Positions 1 to 6,969 of a stretch of 36,252 nt of DNA are shown in pieces. The translations under genes were made by a program, and so were the position numbers. The stretch is from an uncultured Porphyromonadaceae bacterium (GTDB lineage Bacteria > Bacteroidota > Bacteroidia > Bacteroidales > Muribaculaceae). The stretch lies in the NCBI GenBank assembly GCA_947176295.1, contig CAMWQB010000013.1:1-36252 (forward strand), in the 5' to 3' direction. Position 1 is the first letter of the stretch; each line of letters opens with the position of its first letter. A model generated the notes under the pieces. The model ran no database searches. It was not told where the DNA came from and saw nothing but the letters and a program-made list of their open reading frames with translations.

Positions 1-1
1 A

Positions 2-1276
2 CCTTACATCGTGCAGCTGACATCGAATGTGGCATCGGCAGCGCATGTGGAGTTTCACGCGAGAATTCTGGCCCAGAAGTATCTGGCACGCGAACTGATA
101 AGCTTCGCATCGGAAGTGGAGAACCATGCTTTCGACGAGAGCAATGATGTGGATGACCTTCTGCAGGAAGCTGAGAGCAAGATTTTCGATCTCTCGCAGC
201 GGAATGTGAAGAAAGAGGTAACTCAAATAGATCCCGTAATCGATGAGGCTATCAAACAGATAGAGGCCGCTTCGAACCGTGCTTCGGGTCTTTCGGGCCT
301 TGCAACGGGATTCAATGACCTTGACAAGATAACAGCCGGATGGCAGAATTCCGATCTGGTGATTATCGCCGCCCGACCTGCGATGGGCAAAACCGCATTC
401 GTGCTGTCGATGGCCAAGAACATGGCAGTGAACTTCAACACACCTCTTGCTTTCTTCTCACTGGAAATGAGCAATCTTCAGCTGGTGAACCGCCTTTTGC
501 AGAATGTGTGTGAAATCGATGGTGCAAAAATCAAGACCGGCGATCTGACGCCACTTGAATGGAGCCAGGTATCGAGCCGCAGTACGATGCTCCGAGGGGT
601 TCCTCTATACATCGACGATACTCCTTCGCTTTCGATTCTTGAGCTACGAACAAAGGCCAGAAGGCTCGTCCGCGAGAAGGGCGTAAAAATTATTATTATT
701 GATTATCTGCAACTTATGAATGCCTCGGGGATGAAATTCGGGTCGCGAGAGCAGGAGGTTTCAATGATTTCGCGCTCGCTGAAGCAATTGGCCAAGGAGC
801 TGAACATTCCGATCATCGCTCTTTCACAGCTGAACCGCTCGGTGGAGTCGCGCACGAACGACAACAAGCGGCCTCAGCTCTCCGACCTTCGAGAATCGGG
901 CGCCATCGAGCAGGATGCTGACATGGTGTGCTTTATCCACCGGCCGGAGTACTATCTAAAGTCGGGCGAGGATGCGGCGGGCAACGATATCCGAGGCAAG
1001 GCTGAATTCATTATCGCCAAGCATCGTTCGGGCGCAGTAGGGGATGTGGATATGCGCTTCCGCGGAAAATATGCGCGATTCGAGAACTGGGGCACAGACA
1101 TTGGCGACGCGGGTGGCGCGTTCACGCGCAGGGCGTCGAAGTTCAACGACGGCGACATGCCCGGCGGCGACCCCTTGGCAGCTTCCGACGACGTGTCGAG
1201 ATTGGGGGGCACCATGCCGAATCAACCGGCCGGGAATGAAGACTTCCTGAAAGGCGGCGAAGAAATGCCCTTCTGA
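2..1276 (+). CDS. dnaB: Replicative DNA helicase DnaB, 5'-truncated by the window edge
   Basis: Hexameric helicase that unwinds DNA at the replication fork and recruits primase. The reading frame is open from base 2 and begins inside the protein (PYIVQLTS..., the end of the N-terminal domain and start of the linker), so the N-terminus lies outside the window; the GTG at base 11 is not a real start. The RecA-like C-terminal domain is complete. Counting from that GTG, Walker A is ARPAMGKT at about residues 121-128, the Walker B strand IIIIDYLQL is near residue 230, and the QLNRSVE and ESGAIEQDAD motifs typical of DnaB follow. The C-terminal tail is Gly/Asp-rich and low in complexity. It stops with TGA at 1274-1276. 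No convincing terminator is visible in the 104 bases before the next gene, which is convergent. Confidence 0.97.
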   Translation, partial: PYIVQLTSNVASAAHVEFHARILAQKYLARELISFASEVENHAFDESNDVDDLLQEAESKIFDLSQRNVKKEVTQIDPVIDEAIKQIEAASNRASGLSGLATGFNDLDKITAGWQNSDLVIIAARPAMGKTAFVLSMAKNMAVNFNTPLAFFSLEMSNLQLVNRLLQNVCEIDGAKIKTGDLTPLEWSQVSSRSTMLRGVPLYIDDTPSLSILELRTKARRLVREKGVKIIIIDYLQLMNASGMKFGSREQEVSMISRSLKQLAKELNIPIIALSQLNRSVESRTNDNKRPQLSDLRESGAIEQDADMVCFIHRPEYYLKSGEDAAGNDIRGKAEFIIAKHRSGAVGDVDMRFRGKYARFENWGTDIGDAGGAFTRRASKFNDGDMPGGDPLAASDDVSRLGGTMPNQPAGNEDFLKGGEEMPF

Positions 1277-1380
1277 GGTTTACGGATTTAGGAATCTATT
1301 TGCGCGAATTTCTAAATTACTCTTATTTTGCGATACCCAATAAGAAACCCCTCAAAGTGGAAAAACGATGAAAGTCCAAC

Positions 1381-2274
1381 TTAATTGGGATAGTCTTCCA
1401 AAGGTGGCAGATTCATTTCTTTCCGCAACTCGTTTACTTTGTCCGTGTCTTCGATTTTCCACAGAACCATCTCTTTAGTTGACGCATTCTTTCTAACTCT
1501 TTGAGTACCGTAACGTTGCGGTTTTCCGGCATACATTTGTTGACGATCATACATCTTTGCAAATAATTCCTTTGGCAACTCATTATCTTTGGCTGCCGCT
1601 TCAAATATAGCAATATATTTCTCTATGATTTCCGGCCGAGCGTGTTGGATGACAAAGAACAAAGCTTGATTGGCAGTCCCTACTTTCGCCTTTGGAATCC
1701 AACCTTTCGTATCAAGCAGTTCGATGGTCTTACATAGATTAATACTGTCATTTCTTTTCATGTCCTGCCACAGTCGACTTAATTCGTCCTTATTAGCCGG
1801 ATCGGTTTTAGAGAGCCGAATCAATCGTCCTCGCGAATTTTGGTCAGAATGATATATTTCCAGCAGAGAATTTCTTAAAGGGATATCATATTCGGTCATG
1901 GTTTTTGCCAGCCTCCGTTCATTTTCGTCTTGATGAGCATCCCATTGCGACAACAATCTACAGTCTTCCAGCGGATCTGAGACTGAAATTCGTTCATCAA
2001 AAAACATAGAGTCTGCGTCAAGAGCATATGCCACTAATTCTAAGGCAAGTGTATCTTTATCACACTTAGCGGCAGCTATTGCAGCGTTCATGGCTGAGCC
2101 GGATTTCATGATGCTCATATTATTTTCAAACATATCCATATACTCATTCAGAGCTTCTGAATATTTGAACTCAGAGAGTAATGAGTCTGCGCGAAAACTG
2201 GCTGAGTTTTGTGCATGTATTTGAGTAATTGATACAATTAAAAACACCAATAAAATTAATCTGATTTCTTTCAT
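1381..2274 (-). CDS. Secreted DUF6624-family protein
   Basis: 297 residues. An N-terminal hydrophobic stretch (about residues 4-20) ending in IHAQ looks like a signal peptide, so the protein is probably periplasmic or surface-associated. The C-terminal half carries the pattern I associate with DUF6624: a GWI/GWP segment, VGT-A, a VIQHA block, then DRQQMYAGKPQRYGTQ near residues 240-260. The biochemical function of that family is unknown to me. The start lies one base after the stop of the upstream lipoprotein gene on the same strand, so the two are almost certainly co-transcribed and probably translationally coupled. Base composition is more AT-rich than dnaB or the mla operon, hinting at an accessory origin. 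Family assignment is from remembered motifs, not a search. Confidence 0.8.
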   Translation of the reverse strand: MKEIRLILLVFLIVSITQIHAQNSASFRADSLLSEFKYSEALNEYMDMFENNMSIMKSGSAMNAAIAAAKCDKDTLALELVAYALDADSMFFDERISVSDPLEDCRLLSQWDAHQDENERRLAKTMTEYDIPLRNSLLEIYHSDQNSRGRLIRLSKTDPANKDELSRLWQDMKRNDSINLCKTIELLDTKGWIPKAKVGTANQALFFVIQHARPEIIEKYIAIFEAAAKDNELPKELFAKMYDRQQMYAGKPQRYGTQRVRKNASTKEMVLWKIEDTDKVNELRKEMNLPPLEDYPN

Positions 2275-2275
2275 G

Positions 2276-2866
2276 CTATTTTTGATTTGTCAAGGATAAT
2301 CTAAGGTTTTCTACTGCGGTATTTCGCGACCATTGAAGAAGATTTGAAATTTTTCCGACATTGCCCAAGTTTCCAAAGTCCACATTCATAAAAGTACCTC
2401 TTGGGAATTCATTCCACCACTTACCTCCTTTGGGAATGGATGCCCAAATTTGAAATACAGCAATATTTTGGTCCTTGTATGGAATGTGTTGAAGTAGCAC
2501 CATCCGGTTATCCTTTGGACTAGGTTTTAATGGTTTGACTTGGTGATATGTGGTAAATAAAAGTCCACGAGCAGGCTGGTAGAACAATATCGAATCAACT
2601 TGAATTTCGGGAAACCGGGTAATTCCGTAGGCAAGATAATCAGCTAATTTTGGAAAATTTTCGATCTGCCGGAGTGGCTGAAATAAAGTGGTGTCCTTTA
2701 TCATCCATTCATTACCAAATGCCAATTCTAAGCCAGACGTGCTTATGGTATTACCGTTCCGCGTATCAACATACCACTGTTGATTTGAGAATGCAGGCAG
2801 CTTATGTGTAGAGCATGAAACAAGAGCCAATGCTCCCAAAGCGATCAATAAAATAAACTCTATCAT
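2276..2866 (-). CDS. Hypothetical lipoprotein
   Basis: I place the start at ATG 2866-2864, giving 196 residues. The longer frame up to 2920 would begin inside the terminator hairpin of the preceding gene. From this start the protein has a hydrophobic signal with a lipobox-like ALVSC, Cys about residue 18, so it should be lipid-anchored after export. The rest is soluble, with no domain I recognise; the C-terminal part (QHIPYKDQNIAVFQIWASIPKG and following) reads like a beta-rich globular fold. It is followed after one base by the DUF6624 gene, forming a two-gene unit. The segment upstream on the minus strand contains TAATTTTA, a near match to the Bacteroidetes -7 box. Function unknown. Confidence 0.75.
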   Translation of the reverse strand: MIEFILLIALGALALVSCSTHKLPAFSNQQWYVDTRNGNTISTSGLELAFGNEWMIKDTTLFQPLRQIENFPKLADYLAYGITRFPEIQVDSILFYQPARGLLFTTYHQVKPLKPSPKDNRMVLLQHIPYKDQNIAVFQIWASIPKGGKWWNEFPRGTFMNVDFGNLGNVGKISNLLQWSRNTAVENLRLSLTNQK

Positions 2867-2900
2867 AACATGATATATTAGGCGTGTAAAATTACAGACA

Positions 2901-2934
2901 TTAAAAATAAAAACTCTCAAACTAAGTTGAGAGT
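2901..2934 (-). terminator. Intrinsic terminator of the Crp-like gene
   Basis: Perfect 8-bp stem, ACTCTCAA at 2913-2920 with TTGAGAGT at 2927-2934, and a 6-base loop. Read on the minus strand it is followed by TTTTATTTTTAA. It lies 9 bases after the stop of the Crp-like gene and upstream of the lipoprotein gene, separating the two minus-strand units. Confidence 0.85.
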
Positions 2935-2942
2935 CGATGATT

Positions 2943-3521
2943 TTAATACTGTTCGCTATCGTTTTTTCGCAACCTACTTAGGTAAGTAGGGGTAATGTTA
3001 AGGAACGAAGCGATGTCTTTTAAGGAGAAAATCGAAAAAATTTCTTCGTGTTTTTCGACAAGTTCATCGTATCGCTCTTTAGCTGATTTTATATAGAGGT
3101 CGATATATCGGTAATAAGTGGTATCGAAAAGAGCCATACTACTCTCGGAGATAATTCTATATAATCCGGGATCCGATTTCATCAGCCTACCTATATCCCG
3201 TGCCGAGATACAATAAATCTCGCAGGGAGTAACCGCGACGATTGAAACTCGCGATTTTTTGCCGTAAAGAGAAAACGGGAAATCTGCGACAAATTCACCT
3301 GCGAACTCCAACCCGACAACCTTTTCGGTGCCGTCGGGGGCATAAACGACATATTTCAGAGAGCCTGACTTTATATATCCTAAATATTTTGCAATCCGCC
3401 CTTCTTCGGCAAACAGTTCTCCTTTATCATATTGGCGTAACACTCCCTGTTCGACACATAGGTTGCGCCAAAAATCGGTGTCGATGTTCTCGTAATATGT
3501 GTTGAAGTAGGAGGATTTCAC
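2943..3521 (-). CDS. Crp/Fnr-family transcriptional regulator
   Basis: Predicted DNA-binding regulator of about 192 residues. It has an N-terminal cyclic-nucleotide-binding-like beta-barrel (GELFAEEGRIAKYLGYIKSG...) and a C-terminal helix-turn-helix in which FSLKDIASFLNITPTYLSR matches the usual IAxxLxITpxxLSR recognition region. The effector cannot be told from sequence. The frame is open up to 3692, but a perfect -7 box (3569-3576) makes the first two ATGs unusable or almost leaderless. I therefore choose GTG 3521, just before KSSYFNTYYENIDTDFW, which matches the length of Bacteroidales relatives; ATG 3560 is the alternative. It has its own terminator. Targets could include the adjacent lipoprotein/DUF6624 pair, which is inference only. 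Confidence 0.85.
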   Translation of the reverse strand: MKSSYFNTYYENIDTDFWRNLCVEQGVLRQYDKGELFAEEGRIAKYLGYIKSGSLKYVVYAPDGTEKVVGLEFAGEFVADFPFSLYGKKSRVSIVAVTPCEIYCISARDIGRLMKSDPGLYRIISESSMALFDTTYYRYIDLYIKSAKERYDELVEKHEEIFSIFSLKDIASFLNITPTYLSRLRKNDSEQY

Positions 3522-3568
3522 TATACAGATGGTCTTACAAGAATGTCGTAGAGCATTCATACCCTTTC

Positions 3569-3576
3569 CAAAGGTA
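3569..3576 (-). promoter_or_regulatory. Predicted -7 promoter box for the Crp-like gene
   Basis: CAAAGGTA on the plus strand, i.e. TACCTTTG on the minus strand, a perfect match to the Bacteroidetes -7 consensus TAnnTTTG. Transcription would start near 3563. This argues that translation begins at GTG 3521 rather than at ATG 3560 or further upstream. No good -33 TTTG is visible. Confidence 0.6.
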
Positions 3577-3652
3577 AGAAATTCTAATGAAATGCCTGAA
3601 ATTATTTTGAATGAGTTTACGCGATTTAGCAGGATTAAGCGGGATGGATTTA

Positions 3653-3705
3653 TGGCCTTTCGGTGCCTAGGCTGGCCGCAGGTTGAGGACAAGCTGCTCT
3701 CCTTT
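3653..3705. repeat. Intergenic repeat, copy 1 (shares blocks with 35869-35943)
   Basis: Shares in the same order TGGCCT (3653-3658), CGCAGGTTG (3677-3685) and an exact 18-mer GACAAGCTGCTCTCCTTT (3688-3705) with a second intergenic site 32 kb away. Both copies lie just after the stop codon of a minus-strand gene (here the PH-domain gene). An 8-bp inverted pair, CCTAGGCT (3666-3673) and AGCCTAGG (3717-3724), surrounds the core of this copy only. I read it as a dispersed intergenic element; its nature is unknown. Confidence 0.55.
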
Positions 3706-3732
3706 CGCAGGCAGGAAGCCTAGGATCCCGGG

Positions 3733-4215
3733 CTATTTTTTAAGTTCGGTTGTGAGGGCTTTGACGATGGCGGGGGCATTCCGGCAGCCGAGGAGGTATT
3801 TGCGACCGTTGCGGAGCTCGACGAGGAAGCAGTCGGATGCTTTGCCATAGTAGGCGAAGTATTTGCCGACAGGGCGTTCGAAAAACCAGCCCCAGTAACC
3901 GAACATTCCTCCGCTGCCGCAGAGGCGACGTTCGGCCATGGTGGGCTGATGAAGGTGTACGGATTTGATTTCGGATACGGGAATGTCCTTGATGCAAAGG
4001 GAGCGATGTATGGAAAGGGTGTCGGCTGATAGGGAAATATACATGGGGGCGTACCAGAGGCAGGCGAGACACCAGATGACGAGACATGCAGAGAAGATTA
4101 TCGATATGGTTTCGAGGCCACGGGATAGGAGGTGGAGGATGAGAGAGCACAAAAAGAGGAAGACGATGCATGTCCAAACTATCGAACCGGCTGAAATGAC
4201 AACTTTTTCTTTCAT
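3733..4215 (-). CDS. Small membrane protein with bacterial PH-like domain
   Basis: 160 residues: two N-terminal membrane segments (about residues 8-28 and 36-56) followed by a soluble domain that looks like a bacterial pleckstrin-homology (DUF304/bPH_5-type) fold. Features supporting that reading are the ISLSADTLSIHRSLCIKDIPVSEI segment, a Gly/aromatic loop GMFGYWGWF, and a final strand-helix with ELRNGRKYLLGCRNAP. Such proteins sit in the inner membrane; their role is generally unassigned. The start ATG at 4213-4215 is divergent from mlaE, 91 bases away. The dispersed repeat copy lies just downstream of its stop. Confidence 0.75.
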   Translation of the reverse strand: MKEKVVISAGSIVWTCIVFLFLCSLILHLLSRGLETISIIFSACLVIWCLACLWYAPMYISLSADTLSIHRSLCIKDIPVSEIKSVHLHQPTMAERRLCGSGGMFGYWGWFFERPVGKYFAYYGKASDCFLVELRNGRKYLLGCRNAPAIVKALTTELKK

Positions 4216-4276
4216 AATGGAGAATATTTTTTCTTAATTAGACGATGGGGGTAAGCTAAAATTACAAGAAAATATG

Positions 4277-4284
4277 TAATTTTG
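4277..4284 (+). promoter_or_regulatory. Predicted -7 box for the mlaE operon
   Basis: TAATTTTG matches TAnnTTTG and lies 22 bases before the mlaE ATG. No clear -33 TTTG is present at the usual distance. Confidence 0.5.
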
Positions 4285-4306
4285 CAAATAAATAAAGCAA
4301 GACTAC

Positions 4307-5056
4307 ATGTTACTATCCGATTCGATCGCTAATTTCGGGCGCTACTGCATGTTTTTGGGCCGAGTTTTTTCGTGGCCTGACAAGATAAGCATCTCTCTGC
4401 GCCGCATTGTAACGGAGATTTCGAAGCTGGGCGTAGATTCGATTCCGCTTGTGATAATCATCTCGGTGTTTATGGGCGCTGTGTGTACGATACAGATGCA
4501 GCTGAACGTAACGTCGCCCCTGATGCCGGCGTATTCGGTCGGCCTGGCCACTCGCGACATCGTTCTGCTTGAGTTCTCCAATTCAATTTTGTGTCTGATT
4601 CTTGCTGGTAAGGTCGGGTCGAACATAGTGTCGGAAATAGGCACAATGCGCGTAACAGAGCAGATCGATGCGCTTGAGATAATGGGAATAAATTCGGCCA
4701 ATTATCTCGTGATGCCTAAAATTGTGGGCTTTGTTCTGTTTATGCCGATTCTGGACATTATATGCATGGGGACCTCTTTTGTGGGAGGCTATCTCGTAAC
4801 GGTATTTACGGACCTGATTCCGTCGTCGCGTTATATATACGGCTTACAGGCGATGTTCCAGGAATGGTATGTGTGGTATGGCCTGATCAAGTCGACGGTG
4901 TTTGCATTCATCATCGCTTCGGTGGCCTCGTTCTTCGGCTACAACGTGAAGGGCGGAGCCCTGCAGGTGGGCAAGGCGAGCACGGACGGTGTAGTTGTGA
5001 GCAGTATCTTCATTCTTTTGTTTGACGTAATCCTGACGAAACTCCTGCTGCAATGA
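4307..5056 (+). CDS. mlaE: MlaE/YrbE-family ABC transporter permease
   Basis: Inner-membrane permease of the MlaFE type, which moves phospholipid or related lipid between inner and outer membranes. 249 residues with several hydrophobic segments. Family hallmarks are the amphipathic N-terminal region, the central GKVGSNIVSEIGTMRVTEQIDALEIMG block (the conserved EQIDAL coupling motif) and the closing GGALQVGKAST segment. Its stop overlaps the start of mlaF in an ATGA arrangement (5053-5056), implying translational coupling. An MCE substrate-binding protein (MlaD) is not encoded next to it in this window. Substrate is inferred from family only. Confidence 0.92.
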   Translation: MLLSDSIANFGRYCMFLGRVFSWPDKISISLRRIVTEISKLGVDSIPLVIIISVFMGAVCTIQMQLNVTSPLMPAYSVGLATRDIVLLEFSNSILCLILAGKVGSNIVSEIGTMRVTEQIDALEIMGINSANYLVMPKIVGFVLFMPILDIICMGTSFVGGYLVTVFTDLIPSSRYIYGLQAMFQEWYVWYGLIKSTVFAFIIASVASFFGYNVKGGALQVGKASTDGVVVSSIFILLFDVILTKLLLQ

Positions 5057-5835
5057 TAGAAGTAAAGAACTTAGTGAAATCGTTCGACGGTCGGACGGTG
5101 CTCCACGATGTGAGCGCGACGTTCGAGACCGGGAAAACGAACCTTATCATAGGCCAAAGCGGCTCGGGCAAGACAGTGATGCTCAAGTGTCTGGTAGGGC
5201 TTCTGCGTCCGGATTCGGGCCAGATTCTTTTTGACGGCCGGAATACGCTGGACTTCTCGGCTGAGCAAATGAAGGAGCTACGCAAGGAAATAGGGATGCT
5301 CTTCCAGGGGTCGGCTCTGTTTGATTCGGAGACAGTGCTGGACAATGTGATGTTCCCTCTGGTGATGTTCACGAGCATGAGCAAGCCCGAGATGCTTGAG
5401 AGGGCGATGTTCTGCCTTGAACGCGTGAATTTGCACGGGGCGGAGAATAAATATCCGTCGGAAATATCGGGCGGCATGCAGAAGCGTGTTGCTATTGCCC
5501 GCGCTATAGCGCTGAATCCGCGTTATCTCTTCTGCGATGAACCGAACTCGGGTCTTGATCCCAAGACGTCGATTCTGATAGATGAGCTCTTGAGCGACAT
5601 CACGCACGAGTACAACATAACGACGGTGATCAACACTCACGATATGAACTCGGTGCTTGGCATTGGCGAGAATATCATATTTATCAACAAGGGCTACCGC
5701 GAATGGGTGGGCGACATGAGCCAGATCTATACGGCTTCGAACGAGGCTCTGAATGATTTCGTATTTGCAACGCGTCTATTCAGCGAACTGCGCGACTATG
5801 TGGCGACGCACGGCCACCCGACGGCAAAGAGATGA
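5053..5835 (+). CDS. mlaF: MlaF-type ABC transporter ATP-binding protein
   Basis: 260-residue ATPase partner of the preceding permease. All ABC motifs are visible: Walker A GQSGSGKT at about residues 34-41, a Q-loop in MLFQGSALF, signature SGGMQKR, Walker B with the D-loop (FCDEPNSGLDP) and the switch histidine in INTHDM. The start overlaps the mlaE stop (ATGA), and its own stop overlaps the start of holB the same way (5832-5835), so the three genes are translated as a chain. Energises lipid transport by the MlaE-like permease, by family knowledge. Confidence 0.93.
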   Translation: MIEVKNLVKSFDGRTVLHDVSATFETGKTNLIIGQSGSGKTVMLKCLVGLLRPDSGQILFDGRNTLDFSAEQMKELRKEIGMLFQGSALFDSETVLDNVMFPLVMFTSMSKPEMLERAMFCLERVNLHGAENKYPSEISGGMQKRVAIARAIALNPRYLFCDEPNSGLDPKTSILIDELLSDITHEYNITTVINTHDMNSVLGIGENIIFINKGYREWVGDMSQIYTASNEALNDFVFATRLFSELRDYVATHGHPTAKR

Positions 5836-6956
5836 AATTCAGCGATATTCCCGGGCATGAGGAGGAAAAGCGCCGGCTACGAGAACTCGTAGACACGGGG
5901 CGGGTGCCTCATGCGCTTCTGCTTGAGGGTCCGAGCGGGAGCGGGAAATTCGCTCTTGCGCGCGCCTACGTGCAATATCTACACTGCCAAAATAGGGAGA
6001 ATGGCGACAGCTGCGGCCACTGCCCGGCGTGCCGGCAACATGAAAGTTTCAACCATGCCGATACGCTGTTTACGTTTCCGGTGGCCAAACGCGGAAGCGG
6101 CAAACCGACCTTGTCGGAGGACTGGCTGAGCGAGTTCAGGGAATTTATCACGGAGAGCCCTTTCATGGATTTTGACAAGTGGCTCACGGCGCTTGATTCG
6201 CCGACATCACAGCCACAGATTTTTGTGGAAGAAGGGTCGGAGCTGATTAGGAAACTCAACTACAAGGCGCGGTCGTCGGAATATAAGGCGGTGCTTCTGT
6301 GGCTACCGGAGCGTCTGCATCCGAGCACGGCTAACAAGCTGCTGAAACTTATAGAGGAGCCCTACTCCGACACCATATTCGTGCTGACGAGCGACAAGCC
6401 GTCGGAGATACTGCCCACAATCTATTCGCGAACGCAACGTATCTTCGTGCGGAGATATGCGGATGAGGATGTGGAAAGCTTCCTGGTGCATACGGGTGTG
6501 GATCCAGCGGTTGCGGGAGAGCTTGCCCGCATGGCGGAAGGGAGCCTGACGGAGGCGCTGAAGCTTAGTTCGTCGGCCGATGACGGGATGCAGATGCTTG
6601 CTATCTTCGCGGACCTGATGCGCAAAGGCTTCAAACGCGACCTTCCGGCATTACGGAAATGGGCCAACGACATGAGCACGAAGGGGCGGGAAAGACAGGT
6701 GCGCTTTGTGGACTACTGCGCACGGCTGATGAGGGAGAATCTGATGCTGCATACCTCGGCCGGGAAATACGTAACGACGATGACACCGGAGGAGGCAAAG
6801 TTCAGCGTCCGGTTCCACCCGTTCGTGAACGAGCGAAATGTGATAGCTCTCTTTGACGCTATGAACGATGCGAGGCGGGATATACTCGCCAACGGCAATT
6901 CGAAGATGGTGTTTTTTGACCTTGCAATAAAGATATTGATGCAAATACGGAAGTGA
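5832..6956 (+). CDS. holB: DNA polymerase III delta' subunit (clamp loader)
   Basis: 374 residues, clamp-loader AAA+ subunit. The N-terminus holds a P-loop-like GPSGSGKF in which the usual Thr/Ser after Lys is Phe, as expected for the non-hydrolysing delta' subunit. A zinc-binding cysteine cluster follows (C-x8-C-x2-C-x2-C, roughly residues 52-66). The segment STANKLLKLIEEP is the conserved delta' motif, and ILPTIYSRTQRI corresponds to the sensor-1 SRxQ region. The C-terminal third is less conserved helical sequence. It overlaps mlaF by four bases (ATGA) and is followed after 13 bases by the AddB-like gene. Confidence 0.9.
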   Translation: MKFSDIPGHEEEKRRLRELVDTGRVPHALLLEGPSGSGKFALARAYVQYLHCQNRENGDSCGHCPACRQHESFNHADTLFTFPVAKRGSGKPTLSEDWLSEFREFITESPFMDFDKWLTALDSPTSQPQIFVEEGSELIRKLNYKARSSEYKAVLLWLPERLHPSTANKLLKLIEEPYSDTIFVLTSDKPSEILPTIYSRTQRIFVRRYADEDVESFLVHTGVDPAVAGELARMAEGSLTEALKLSSSADDGMQMLAIFADLMRKGFKRDLPALRKWANDMSTKGRERQVRFVDYCARLMRENLMLHTSAGKYVTTMTPEEAKFSVRFHPFVNERNVIALFDAMNDARRDILANGNSKMVFFDLAIKILMQIRK

Positions 6957-6969
6957 GGAGGGCGGCTGC

